DNA of 64,000 nucleotides from Owenia fusiformis (lineage: Eukaryota > Annelida > Polychaeta > Sabellida > Oweniidae): assembly GCA_903813345.2 (NCBI GenBank), contig CAIIXF020000010.1, positions 26,808,425 through 26,872,424 on the forward strand, given 5' to 3'. This document shows, in pieces, positions 50,561 through 62,130 of the stretch. The stretch's first letter is position 1; every line of letters starts with the position of its first letter. Under the pieces are notes generated by a model. It searched no databases. It saw nothing but the letters and a program-made list of their open reading frames with translations, and was not told where the DNA came from. The translations under genes and the position numbers were made by a program.

Positions 50561-52584
50561 ATTCAAGTGTTGCTTTTTGTGTTTGTGCCAATATTGTACA
50601 ACTGTTATTGAAAATTCAGTTATACCAATGTCAAACTGTGCCTGTAGAATGGGCGTTATACTTGTACAAACAATTAGATGTTATCATAACGATGGCAGTC
50701 ATTTTTTATGGAGCTGTATTTGTTTGACTTTTAGCTATAGCTCATGAATTATTACTTTATATTAATACTTTGTCATAATTATTGTCACAAGATTGTTAAA
50801 ATATGACTATTGAATTCTCTCACTTGTAAGCACAGTATGTCCATGTTATTATTTAAATCTGTATACAGTATTACATTGCAGTTTTTTGTTGGTGATATAT
50901 CTCATTTTACTATTTACACAGTGGGAATGTACTTGTTATGTGCAGAATTGCAAATTGAATAGGTGAATAAATATTTTAATAAAATATCAATTGCAAAAAT
51001 TAGTTTTGTTAAAAATAATATCTGTTATATTAAAGAACCTTCAGAAATTCACATACAACAGTCTCCACAGGATGTATTTGACAAAGAGATGCAGAAGTAA
51101 GCGAATTCGGAAGGTGAGATAAATCATGGATTTTGTCAAGCCAAATTAAAATAATGATAGTATGACTTTGATCAATGTATCAATAAGTATTGCCAAGTAA
51201 TTTATAAAATACTAAACAACCAGCAATTGTGTGGAGTAGCAAATCCCATTGAACAATAAACCTTTCAAATATTATTTATCATGCTGAATGTTTCAGCTAG
51301 AAATAGATGGCAAATTAGTCACCCATGACACTTTTCAGATATGAAATTAGTATTCAGGTTATAGCCAAAATATAACACTAAACTGAATGTACATATATGT
51401 ATATTTGTTTTTTCGAGTTTACTAGTATTCTAAATGAATCAATACTCCAAAGGAAGGGACATAAAAAATGGACATTAAGATTTTTATGAAGTATATCAAA
51501 GTCGCAGTATGTGCACTGGCAAACTATAAATGAAGATGTATATTTCATTCTAACTTAGATAACATAGAGTTTAAATTGCTAATACGCATGATTTTATTAT
51601 GCCCCAAAAGATAACATCGAAGCTAACTCTCTGTGTCGTACATATGAATTGTGAAGCATAAAGTACAATGTGAGTTTTGGTGAAAAATCTCCCATGATTG
51701 GAATGCTTGCATTAATACATGTATGTAGACTTATATGGGATCAATGTAAACAGAGATATTTTTTAATTAGTTAAAATGTTGTATAAATGGTGGTTAAAAC
51801 AGTGGCCTTTACGTGCAATTTGATACATATTTGGAAAAGGTAACCAGATTTTTAACAATTTCTGTCTCTTTTGTGCATTAAATGCACTTTGTAAAGCACT
51901 AAGTAAAGGCTTATATTGTAGTTAGTCACATATTGCTCAGGTCAATATAGTAAAATAAAAGCCATCTAAATTAGCACTAATACCCCTAGAACAGGCCTGG
52001 CAATGTGGTAATAATAATTTTAACAATGTTTTCAAACTTTGCACGGGCCTTGAAAAGATACTTTTTATGATGCTTACCATGCTAAATAGAACTTTCTGGA
52101 GCAGTAATTTGAAATTCACGTAGCTCTGATGGACCAAAAAATTCAGACTGAGTAAAGGAAGAGTTTAACTACTCTTAAACTTTAACTTTAAAAAATGAAA
52201 TCAGCATTCTTCAAAACCCCAGTAATTTAGCCACCTAAATCATTTCTATAAGCTAAACTGAAGCCTATATATAATATATATATATTCATTTTGATACAGA
52301 AAATAGCCTCATGTCAGAGATGTGTTAGATATATCACAGGTGGGGAGGGGGTCTATACACAGATTTGGCTGAAATTGTTTTGGTCCATCATGGCTACATG
52401 AAGAGGAGCTGGTTTCATCAGCAGCTTGATCTGAGAAGAATGAAACAACCTCATAAGCAATTTTAAGGTTTAACACATGGCCTCTTATAATTGACTGGTT
52501 TTTGGGCCAATCCTGTAAGCAGATATTACTACTAGTATATTAAGCATTAACAATCTCCAGTGTCACTATGGCAAAGTGTATATA
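50561..52584. other. Intergenic gap between convergent CCDC191 and C3orf38
   Basis: Contains the rest of the CCDC191 3' UTR, with AATAAA at 50966-50971 and 50979-50984, and then AT-rich sequence with a short TA run near 52275. I see no gene or clear repeat in 51000-52584. Confidence 0.65.
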
Positions 52585-55067
52585 TTATCCCTGTTCCAAA
52601 GCTAACAAATCTGAGCATCCAGGGTCTTGTAAAGTTGGTAGCTGTGTAACTTGGGAGCTCCTCACTTTTAAATGAGAGAATTTAATCCTCCAATTATCTT
52701 GCATATTTGGGTCACGTATTAATCCAAATTGTTGCTCAAACACACCTAAACATAGGTCATTGCGGTGTATTGTTCCACATGATAACACATTAACTAAGCC
52801 ATGTGCTGTACTATGGCCCTGTGTCCCTTCTGGGGTAGTATTGGGGTTAAATAGTAACCGTTCTTCACGTACAAATGCTAGTAATCTTGCACAGACCCCT
52901 GTAGAGCCTTGATGTTCTTCTTCTGTAATGTCAGGGGTTGCGCATACCATTTTTAACTTACAATCATCCCAGAAATGTTGAGCTCCATATTCATTTGGTT
53001 CAAAGTTTGTAGGATTATTGGCATTTAGCATTTTATAGAACCAAGGTATAAATTTGTATGCTAGGTCTCTTCCAATATTAGTTTCTGGTTTCTGTATGGT
53101 AGATTGTGCAGGAATCTCCTGAAATCATTTACAAACAAGGTATTAACATGCAAAATGTCACCACCTGTCATTTATTACAGATGTGGAAGCCAGATGCCAA
53201 CTGCCGAATGCCGTCATGAAAAAGTAGGAGACTATAACCAATAACAGTATGTCTCCACCAAAAATGATTTTTGATTACAATTTAGTATACATACACATAT
53301 TAGATATACATGTAGTTATTTTAAGTTTGATCAATAAATTATCTTTTAACTGTGTAGTTATGGAATGTTTATTGGGAGAAGAATTTGAAGAAGAATCTTT
53401 TTAATACATATAAAAATCCATTATTTTACTCTTTAGTTTACTAAGTGTCAGGGGAGAACATTGTAAGGTTAGCCATTATCAAGATAATAAAATGCACATT
53501 ACATTGTCATGCGGTAAAATATTGAGTTATCTTCATTTTAAAGTACAAATATGTATTGTTTCATTTTTTAGAGGACCAATTTAATTCTTGCAAAAAATAC
53601 ATTAAACATGACAATGATAGCTTCTCAAAAATATATATGTAGCATTGTCCAACCCCCCATTCCCCAAAAATTCAGAAAATTTGTTAAATAGGTTTTTTAG
53701 ATACCTGTTTTCTAGGTACCCAATTTTCAACACTTTTTCAGTACCCCGCGTAGAGGATAGGATCAAGTACCCAGTCCCTCTTTTTTTCACTAAACCCTGT
53801 TTGTTCACATTTTTTCTTTAGGATAGATATATGAGCTTTGCCAAACTGATTTACCTGATGTCCATTCCAATGTTGAATAATTGCTTGGATCAGGATGCGC
53901 TTCTCTGCCCTCACAGGAACAACCACATTCTTGAGGACTAGGTATTGGAAAAGGAAATCACGTTTCAACCTCTGACGTTTTAATAGTTCTTCTGCACTTT
54001 CAGAGTATGTAACCAAAACATTGATTGCCTCTGTAAAAAATGTGAATTAGTATAGAAATGTAACTCAAAAGTCCAACAACATAAGACCTAGCCTGGGTGG
54101 GCCCAGAAAAAAAATTGGGCCGAAAAAAAATTTTGGGCCGAAAAAGGCTTGAAGGCCCCAAAAGGTGTGCCTTTGGTCATTACTGGGCCTTTTGAGGCCT
54201 TATTTATTGTACAGTGAAATTTTTGGAAACACCAATATAAAAAAGTTTGTGTAAAAAACCGGGTGACCAGGTAACCAGTTAGCCGGGTGACTGGGTACCC
54301 TACCTTCCTACCAGGGTTAAGAATTTGATTTTTTCATTTTATGCCTCAAAACGCCCAACTGGCATCCCAATCAACGTACCAGTGACACAACCGATCAAGC
54401 AAACAACCAAACAAGCAACAAAATTTATTAACCAATAAATCAACCGGCAAAACGACACAAAATTAATATAATGTCAATTGGTGAGGCAATAAATCAAGCA
54501 ACTAAAGTTGTATTGAACATCGTACACTAATGAACAGATAAAAACGGCAAATAACGTTTCAAATTACGCATACGTAAATATTCCAGATTTGTTTAATATC
54601 TAGTAGAAATCGCCATCATAGAAAACAATCATCGATATTCTGTCAATCGCTCGGACAATAAATCAAGCAACTAACGTCATCATACGTGTAAATTGTGTTA
54701 ATAACTACCTAGGACTTCCGAAATTCAGTCTCTTACAGGTTCTTGGTAAAATGATAATGTAAAAATATTGAAGGGTAGTCTACAAATGTGCAACTTTGAA
54801 AGTTGGTAACCCTGCAAGGAACGTTAGTACCCGGTTACCCGGCCACCCGGTTTTTTACACAAACCCCAATATAATATATTTCAAAATTGAATCTAGAAAT
54901 TGAAAATGAAACAACTTTGACTTTTTGAGTTTCAGTTTGAGCTCACCTGATTTTGTTTCTGCATTAATCTTCTTTCCCGTTACTGTATCTTTTAGCAGTT
55001 TGATATCATTCTCATCAAGATTAGATAATAACTCTTTACATCCAATTTTTTCGTTTTCTGTTAACAT
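52585..55067 (-). CDS. C3orf38: C3orf38 homologue (DUF4518 family)
   Basis: Three coding exons on the minus strand: 55067-54947, 54030-53855 and 53118-52585. They give 276 aa in frame (human about 329). Matches to remembered human C3orf38: the start MLTENEKIGCKELLSNLDEN, the YSESAEELLKRQ block at the exon 1/2 boundary, and in exon 3 YGAQHFWDDCKLKM, HGLVNVLSCGTIHR and CLGVFEQQFGLIRDP. The C-terminal half is expected to adopt an NTF2-like fold. Function is poorly known; a role in apoptosis has been suggested for the human protein. The C-terminus is shorter than human. Intron 1 contains a 625-bp MITE with a 9-bp target duplication; intron 2 contains MITE copy D 24 nt before exon 3. Confidence 0.92.
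53143..53260 (-). mobile_element. MITE family with GTTATAGTCTCC core, copy D
   Basis: On the minus strand: GTGGAGACATACTG, GTTATAGTCTCC, TTCGGCAGTTGG and finally GGTGGTGACATTTTGCATGT. It shares the end of copy A, including flanking TTTGCATGTTA, and lies about 24 nt before the C3orf38 exon 3, in sense orientation. Confidence 0.72.
54088..54200 (-). mobile_element. Partial copy of the 19051-19255 element
   Basis: The reverse complement shares GGCCCAGTAATGACC, AGGCC-rich blocks and TTTCTGGGCCCACCC with the MITE at 19051-19255. The termini are lost. It lies in intron 1 of C3orf38. Confidence 0.72.
54241..54865. mobile_element. 625-bp MITE with 9-bp target duplication
   Basis: Inverted ends around GTTTGTGTAAAAAACCGGGT and ACCCGGTTTTTTACACAAAC, flanked by exact CCAATATAA at 54232-54240 and 54866-54874. 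Subterminal GGTAACC and GGGTAC motifs recur on both sides. No coding capacity. Intron 1 of C3orf38. Confidence 0.85.
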
Positions 55068-57479
55068 AGCTTTTAACTAGGGAAGTCTAAACATCTAAAC
55101 TGAAAATTTTATCTAAAACTTGGCAAACAGGAAGTGTATTCTTGTGCTGGGTTACGTTTTACACTGAACGACATGAGAGATGTTTTTCGCCCAGGGCCGG
55201 GGTCTTGGTTTTGCCTTTTGTCCTCGTTTTGTCTCAAATCCTCAAACCTAAAATTAGGTACCTTCACTTCTGAGCCCAAGGTCGGTTGAAATGAAAAGTC
55301 AAAGCTCTGTCGATCCAGTGACTGTAGTATATTGGGTTCCTTGACCACTTTTACACTCTTACAAAGGCTCCCTTAAAACCTAGGGCATTTTACATAATTT
55401 GTAAACTTATATCCAAGTCAGTGATTATGGCTTTCTACACTCGTATAACTGAAATCCCGGGCCTCGGATGTTATATATATTATATTTCCTGTTTTCCAAA
55501 TGAATGATGATTACAATTTTGAATTTTCCCGGTTATTCAGACTGCGCACGCATCATTAAGGTAGTGTTTATGAGCAAAGGTCAAGATCGCGTACCTTTAC
55601 AGGTACGACAAATTAGTTTCAATTTCCTGAACATGTTCTTTCCTTCACCCAAGAGTGAAGCGACTTTAACTCAGGCTTACCTGTACTACATTAATATCAG
55701 ACATTTGCCTTGAGATTCACATATGGTTTTAAGACTCTACGATTGCGGAGGAAAACAGGTAAAGTACATTGTACATCAGTGTTAATACTCGTATACGTAA
55801 ATGAGACGCCATATTGGAAGTATTAACAATAATTGAAATAATTATCACCATGTTAACGAATTCAAAACGGGTACTCCTGAAAACTGACTGGCAATTGACT
55901 GACCAGTGAAAGTCCGTGAGCCTCGTGGCCGGCAGCACACAATGACTGGTCCCCGGGGACTGCTCAGTGAAGTCAGCTGGTCGAAGACTATTACTGTCTG
56001 ACATATGTAAATTGTCAAATAAATTTGATTATAAAACTTGTTTAACTCGATGTGTTTTGCCAGTATTGGGGCAAAGCTGTAGGTGTAAGATGCTGTGGCC
56101 AAAAAAACGTACATGTCATTTGTATTCACAATTGGGTACAATATTGTTTTTTATAGCCTATCGATATGTATCGAACTTATGTTATCTTTAAAGGTGCTAC
56201 AAATAGTGCAGGGGGGCCATTCAACGATCATCGACAAGTGTCAAAATATATTTAGGTTTGGATATTTCATCAAGACTAACATATATTTTCATTATCTACA
56301 AAGAAACCCTCTGGATGAACATTATTTCAGCTGATATTCCTCTTGAAACATGGTGGATCTTAAAAATCTATAAGTGGGACTCCCTTTATAGAAGCTTTGA
56401 ATTGAATTTACACTTCTTAATGCTGAAATTGATAGTTTATACATACATTTTATGAAAATAGGTATGTCAAAGAAGGTATTAAGCCAAATATTGACCTGAT
56501 AGCTCAGAAAAAATAAAAAATTTCGAATTTTCTCTCTACAGTCCTTATTGCCTCTTTAAAAAGGTGTATTTAACACTTGATTTTGCCAAATTTGAGTCTG
56601 GTAGCTTTTATCGCAGGGGCTAAGCCAGGAGTATAAATAGGCAAAGAAGTGAGCCATCATGGCTAAATGAGATATAAATATTGTAACTTCATTTTCCATA
56701 GTCTTTTGTTGAATAAGAATGTTTATTCAATATTTGTGCAAAAAACTAGTCTGACAACTGCTTCGCCTGTCTCATACCTGTCTATACCCATGTCCTTGCA
56801 ACTATGTCACGAACAATGTATATTTTGCCTTTAACAACACCTTAACAACATGACATTGTCAATGAATGTCACTGGATTGTCATTAATAAATGTACAGTGT
56901 AGTATTATTCTACCTCGTGCACGAATTTTTTACTATTGTAAATGCCATGCGTGTGTTTGCCATGCCATCATATCAGTGTACATGCATAGTGTTATTTCAT
57001 AATGTTCAGTTTATTTCGTCTATTTCCAATGGTCCCAAAACATGCTATAAAAATAACGACGCCGTGTCTGGATGCTAACTTGAACGTATCGGGCATAGCT
57101 GTTCACTACACGAGCACAGACATCTTGCGTTATGGCTCTCATCTTCCTTCTTATCTCTTGTTTCAATATTTCAAGGGTTCATTGAACAAATTGTGCCAAG
57201 ATTTCAAATTCCATGCTGATTTTTTGGCCCACCCTGTGCGTATGAATACTTTATTTCAGTACTACTGAGTCACCATGTCGTGTCATTATCGCATTTTTTC
57301 AGAGCTGGGAATCAATACTTCGTTGTAGTTTTTGGCATTAGTCATCGTAATCAGAATGATCGTGCCATTCACAAATTCAAAATGTTTAAATCAAATCTTA
57401 TCTTGACACTCCTAGATTATCAAATCAGGAAAGCGCATCTCTATTTTACCTTTGATGACAATTATTCTTTCCATTCCAG
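55068..57479. other. Divergent intergenic region between C3orf38 and the HtrL-like gene
   Basis: About 2.4 kb. A minus-strand open frame at 55348-55109 just upstream of C3orf38 has no recognisable motif and is left uncalled. The inverted-repeat arm at 56279-56566 lies here. The acceptor CATTCCAG at 57472-57479 implies an upstream non-coding exon of the HtrL-like gene that I cannot place. Confidence 0.6.
56279..56566 (+). repeat. Left arm of a long inverted repeat flanking the HtrL-like gene
   Basis: About 88% identical to the reverse complement of 63733-64000, by eye. Shared blocks include GAACATTATTTCAGCTGATA, CCCTTTATAGAAGCTTTGA and TTTCGAATTTTCTCTCTACA. Either a large inverted duplication or two copies of one dispersed repeat. 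Confidence 0.85.
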
Positions 57480-57486
57480 TTGGAAA

Positions 57487-58998
57487 ATGCCTTCCACCAA
57501 CACGAATGAAGAGAAGTCAAAACGACGTTGGTTTTTTAGAGGAAAGACCAGCAAAGACGATCTCCCTGATGATAAAAAGAAAGACAAAGACAAACGAAAC
57601 AAACGTAAAAGTATAGAAGAATATGATTCCGAAAATGAGGAACGTTCAGAAACCCAAGAAGAAACAATAAACAAAAAGGGCAAAAGCAAAAAGAAAGGAA
57701 AGGACAAAGGTAAATCAAAAATGAAGGAGACATCTGCCAATGAGGACAGTGATATAGATAGCGGTGTGAGTAGCAAGACCTCAAGTAAGAACAAAGAAAA
57801 AACTTCCGGGAAAGGATCTAAGAGGAAAGAGAAGAATAGATCTAAGAAAGATGAGTTAAGTAACGAATTTGAAGATGAAGAAACAGAAAGTACTCTTGAT
57901 GTATCAAAAGACTTGAAAAAGGATGACATGGAGGTATCAGATGAAGATGTTCTCGATGGTGAAGACACACGAGGAAGTGAACTAGCAGAGAGTACAAATG
58001 AAGATAGAAGTAGACCCTCTACGTCTCAATCAAAAGAGAGGTTAGATAGTACCGATCCACTTGGAGGCCCATATTCTGATTCCTATGCGTCTACTGGATC
58101 GTTTGATAAAACAGTATCGTCTATGGGAAGTTCATCTGACGAAATAACGATTGTGACTGCTTATTTTGACATCGGGAGCGTCCGGTTTGACGGTAAGAAA
58201 AAACGGACCCCTTCAATGTATAAAGAATGGATGAAAGTGTTCTCACGAGTTGCCAATCCTGTTGTAGCTTATTTCGATACCGAGCACGCAGCCCACAAAT
58301 TCCGACAAAGCAGGGAGAATTTTCCTGCAGAAATGACTAAAATTGTTCAAGTTGACAGACAGAGAATGTGGGCATTTGCTCTCCGAGATGAGATCTCAAA
58401 AGTATTTCGTAGCCCAATGTACCCCAGTATTGCCCCAAACACAGTGAATCCAGAATTCGCCTGTGTAACACACGCTAAGTATGAACTCATGGACGATGCT
58501 ATACATAGTAATTATTTCGAAACCAAGTACTATGCTTGGATGGATTGTAATATTTTCAAGGATGACATTAAATCAACTGGCGACCCATTCACATTAGCCC
58601 TACCCATTCACTTTGATACTCACAAAGTTGCATATAGTCAGATCTCAAAGAAAAATGACATCTTCACTCACGTTGATATCATAAAAAATAACCATAACTG
58701 GCTCTCTGGTAGTTTCTTCCTCGCTAGGCGAGATGTCATGAAACTTTGGACTCAGGAGTACAGGCGATACATCCACAAGTTTATGGACATGAGCATCATG
58801 ACCACTGATCAGCATTGTATATATGCCATGTTTGCCCCGCGTTTATACGAGCGTCCACGTATCGGTATTCAGACATACAACGCCCCACCCAAAGGAAAAA
58901 TTAAGCCTCATCTATATCTGGTTGACCTGTGTCGAAAGGCAGGAGATGAGCTAGAAGGCCGGGCTGGGAAGGACAGCGTTGACTGCGTTGTCATGTAG
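57487..58998 (+). CDS. HtrL/YibB-domain protein with C-terminal CaaX box
   Basis: One coding exon, 503 aa. The frame extends upstream, but an acceptor (CATTCCAG) ends at 57479, so the ATG at 57487 (MPSTNTNEEKSKRRW) is chosen. Residues 1-215 are disordered and rich in Lys, Glu, Asp and Ser. The HtrL/YibB domain (remembered as PF09612) spans about 218-470: it opens with TIVTAYFDIG and has YYAWMDCNIF near 347-356, matching the family AYFD and AWID motifs. The family is a putative glycosyltransferase group first seen in bacterial surface-polysaccharide loci and present in several invertebrates. There is no signal peptide or membrane segment. The last four residues are CVVM, a CaaX box with Met, predicting farnesylation and a cytosolic membrane-attached location. 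AATAAA at 59615-59620 may be its polyadenylation signal. The gene is enclosed by inverted repeats. Confidence 0.85.
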   Translation: MPSTNTNEEKSKRRWFFRGKTSKDDLPDDKKKDKDKRNKRKSIEEYDSENEERSETQEETINKKGKSKKKGKDKGKSKMKETSANEDSDIDSGVSSKTSSKNKEKTSGKGSKRKEKNRSKKDELSNEFEDEETESTLDVSKDLKKDDMEVSDEDVLDGEDTRGSELAESTNEDRSRPSTSQSKERLDSTDPLGGPYSDSYASTGSFDKTVSSMGSSSDEITIVTAYFDIGSVRFDGKKKRTPSMYKEWMKVFSRVANPVVAYFDTEHAAHKFRQSRENFPAEMTKIVQVDRQRMWAFALRDEISKVFRSPMYPSIAPNTVNPEFACVTHAKYELMDDAIHSNYFETKYYAWMDCNIFKDDIKSTGDPFTLALPIHFDTHKVAYSQISKKNDIFTHVDIIKNNHNWLSGSFFLARRDVMKLWTQEYRRYIHKFMDMSIMTTDQHCIYAMFAPRLYERPRIGIQTYNAPPKGKIKPHLYLVDLCRKAGDELEGRAGKDSVDCVVM

Positions 58999-60369
58999 AC
59001 ACGTTGCCATTCAGATAATACAATTATCATTCCCTTGCTATTATCATTCCAGTAATTGCATTGATTCCAATTTGTACCATTCATAGATTGCTCAACCAAT
59101 GAGTGACGTCAAATGTGCAATTCTGACATTCTGAGGGGTGCATGCATTTGCATTTTTGAATAATGCTTGCAAGCCATTGGTAATTTGTGAGTGTTTTGGT
59201 AGCTGGGAGTAAATTATGAAATGAACTGATTACATTTAGTAATGTGAAGACAGCTCGAGAGGGAATGCCCTCATTGAAATGTAACAATGGACAAATGTAT
59301 TTGGAACGTTTTCAAGTTATTCAATGTAGATGGTTACATTTTGTTACATCGTTTTTATGTAGTAATTGGTGACATTTTGTTACTTTGTATATGTTGGTGA
59401 TATTGTATCAAATAATGGCATTTTAGTGACAAATTTTGTTTCTATGTATTAGTGATATGTTTTCTTTCGAAAAGGTGCAATCAAGCTATTGCGAATGAAG
59501 TTCAATATTTAAAACGAGATGCAGTATTCATTTTAAACTGCTGCTGTATATACTGCTTGCATATAATTATGCCTTGCTTTTTACGTTATTGCTTTTTAAA
59601 ATACTAATATATTGAATAAATATAGTATGGTATACTTGTGATATCTTGAAATTTATTTTTATTTAACATTTTTATGCGTTCTGTGGATTTTGTGATGTTT
59701 AACATTGTATTACCACTGTTCTCCAACTAGTTACGTCAATGTTATAAAATGAAGGAAAGTTTTAGTTCCATAAGATTTTTTGTTTTCATGATTTTAACCT
59801 ACTTCTAAGTCGAGTCGCATATTTTTTGACCAAAAGCTAGAGAATATGGTGTTGTAATAATACACATTCGATTTGAAATTTGGATTTAAAAAGGACGCAA
59901 TTTGAATATTAGTCTTCGCTTTTGTTGCATGCATCGACGAAAGTCTAGAATATTACCATTGTTATGTTGACTTGGACTTGTACCCCAATGTAACAAAAGC
60001 GAGGGACTAAATGTATTAATTTCGGCTCCACTTGGAAAACCAAATTTCCAACCGCGTCCTTGTGTATATTTTGAAACTTGACTATATGTTCTCTAAAAAT
60101 CTGACAATCTACAACTTGAGTTATAATTAGGTTTAAACTGACAAAACTTAACGAGAAGTTCCACTATTTGTTACTTTGACGAGGTCACAGTAAATAGTTG
60201 TGGAAAAGTGATTACTACCACCTGAAGGAAAAACTCAATTAGATATTGACATTACGTAGAATCAGAGAAACTTCATCGTCCTAAAACTAAATACCTTATA
60301 AAAGTTAATTCTGAGATTATTTTAACGAATTGCTTAAAGCTTTTTGAGAACTGAATGAATTCACGCATG
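58999..60369. other. 3' UTR and non-coding sequence after the HtrL-like gene
   Basis: Probable 3' UTR to about 59640, with repeats of TGGTTACATTTTGTTAC type near 59330-59390, followed by sequence in which I see nothing definite. Confidence 0.6.
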
Positions 60370-60649
60370 TTTATACATTCATATAATATCACCAGCAATA
60401 TGATCAAATTAGCATCTCCCTCATTGTCATCAAAACTTTTTGACCTCTTTAATCTTATCTTTAAAACTGGAAATTTCCGTCCGTCTGGAAGGAAGGAAAT
60501 ATCATTCCAATTTACAAAAAGTGAACGAACGACAATTGAAAATTACAGACCAGTGACACTACTGCAAAGTCTATCTAAAATACTAGATAAAGTTATCCAT
60601 TCCCATTTAATCACCCTATCCTATACCGAACATACAGACTGTGCTATAT
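60370..60649 (+). pseudogene. Fragment of a non-LTR retrotransposon reverse transcriptase
   Basis: Translation gives LFDLIFKTG-like text, then in another frame WKEGNIIPIYKK, then ENYRPVTLLQSLSKILDKVI, the typical start of a LINE reverse-transcriptase domain. A frameshift lies near 60480-60530 with a stop in the WKEG frame. It is broken off by the palindromic element at 60650, and the rest is not found on the far side. Confidence 0.78.
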
Positions 60650-60858
60650 CACCCTTGGTATACGCAGCTAACGAAAATTGACCGGTACGGGTCAAAAGTT
60701 GGACCGGTACGGGTTAACGGTTTTGTTTGAATTTAAAACAGCCATAACTTGCTCAATATTGACTTCCTCGTGTCTAATTTGAAATATATGATGCCTCCCG
60801 ATGCTTTTAAGTACCTCAATTTTTTACAGATTTTTAAACGGACCAAAACTCTCTAAAT

Positions 60859-61226
60859 GACGTGCGTTTGATTTTATAAAAAATGCCAAACTTTGTGACA
60901 AAGAATTTCATCCTGCTTGCAGCGAGAAGACGGACCGGTTCGGGGCAATAGCATGAACATAATTTAGGAATCTTTATACATGTGTGTTATTGCCCCGAAC
61001 CGGTCCGTCTTCTCGCTGCAAGCAGAAGGAAATTCTTTGTCACAAAGTTTGGCATTTTTATAAAATCAAACGTGCGTCATTGAAACTCACAAGATGTAAA
61101 TATCATGTCATTTACATCATACCTTGATGGGGAAAAATAGATCTTATATGTTAGAAGTACTAAATAAAAGTTATCTTGAAAATGAGACAGTCGCTCTCGA
61201 GAGAAAAGAGCATAAATGCGCATTTA
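60859..61226. mobile_element. Palindromic insertion inside the foldback left arm
   Basis: The opposite arm reads continuously CTCTAAATCACACCCGG; the left arm is split here by 368 bp. The insert contains a near-perfect palindrome (about 60856-61081) with ~100-bp arms, including GACGGACCGGTTCGGGGCAA, around a ~25-nt loop. Confidence 0.82.
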
Positions 61227-61823
61227 CACACCCGGTGATCGTGAAAATGGGACGGAGGGGGGGGGGGAGCAAGCAATTTCTGGTAGAAAAATGAACAAAT
61301 CTGCAAAAATTATTTTTTCAAGAAAAGGTTTATGATTTAATTGCTAAACGAATAGGCGCACGGTATGGTAAAATATGTCGCGTATTCTACAATTTTTTTT
61401 AGCCGATTCTCTTCTTAGGTATAAGATCTATTAAAAAAGGTGCAACGCCATCAACGTGCAAAAGTCAATGTTTTTGCTTTAAATCAAGCATCAACGGTCT
61501 ACACAACCTGCAATAAATATTTGTAAGTGACATTATCATCATAAAATTAATGAACTTAATGACTTTACAAAATACGTTTCCATACGTTGTATAAAAAATA
61601 ATCGAAAATAATTAAAATGGGACGGAGGGGGGGGGAGGGGACGGAGGGGGGGGGGAGCAATATGTCTATAAGATATGATATGAGATGTTACTTGATACTT
61701 TATATCCAGATTTTCCCATTATCTCCTCAATTACAAAGGGTCAGGAATTGATAACATGTTGTACTTGTTAGGTTTAGTTAGAGGGGTCAAATTAAGGTTG
61801 GCAAAATATTCCAGGAGACTGTT

Positions 61824-61855
61824 TATCTATCTATCTATCTATCTATATCTATCTA
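61824..61855 (+). repeat. TATC microsatellite
   Basis: About eight TATC units with one imperfection, in the loop of the giant foldback. Confidence 0.9.
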
Positions 61856-61926
61856 CCTGTCTTAACGTTTTTACTTGCTGATTTGTAGGCATATCATACA
61901 CAGCACATCACCCATTTGGTCAAATA

Positions 61927-62130
61927 TTACAATAAATACATATATTGCACTAAATGTGAATTGCAAAATGCATATGGTCGAAGACAAGTGTTACAATAAA
62001 TACATATATTGCACTAAATGTGAATTGCAAAGTGCATATGGTCGAGGACAAATGTTACAACAAATACATATATTGCACTAAATGTGAGATGCATATTGCA
62101 TAATAAATACATATATTACACTTAATGTGA
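61927..62130. repeat. 64-bp tandem repeat, about three copies
   Basis: Units begin TTACAATAAATACATATATT at 61927 and 61991 and, with one change, at 62055, then decay. It is in the foldback loop. Confidence 0.88.

Noticed and set aside
51044-51100. Short peptide-like stretch (IHIQQSPQDVFDKEMQK) after CCDC191
   Set aside because: CCDC191 already ends cleanly at 50008 and no acceptor-donor pair ties this to a gene.
55109-55348. Minus-strand open frame of 79 residues just upstream of C3orf38
   Set aside because: No family resemblance and no splice link to C3orf38; could be a leader frame but not supported as a gene.
57280-57486. Upstream extension of the HtrL-like frame by 69 residues
   Set aside because: A clear acceptor (CATTCCAG) lies just before the chosen ATG and the extension has no family similarity.
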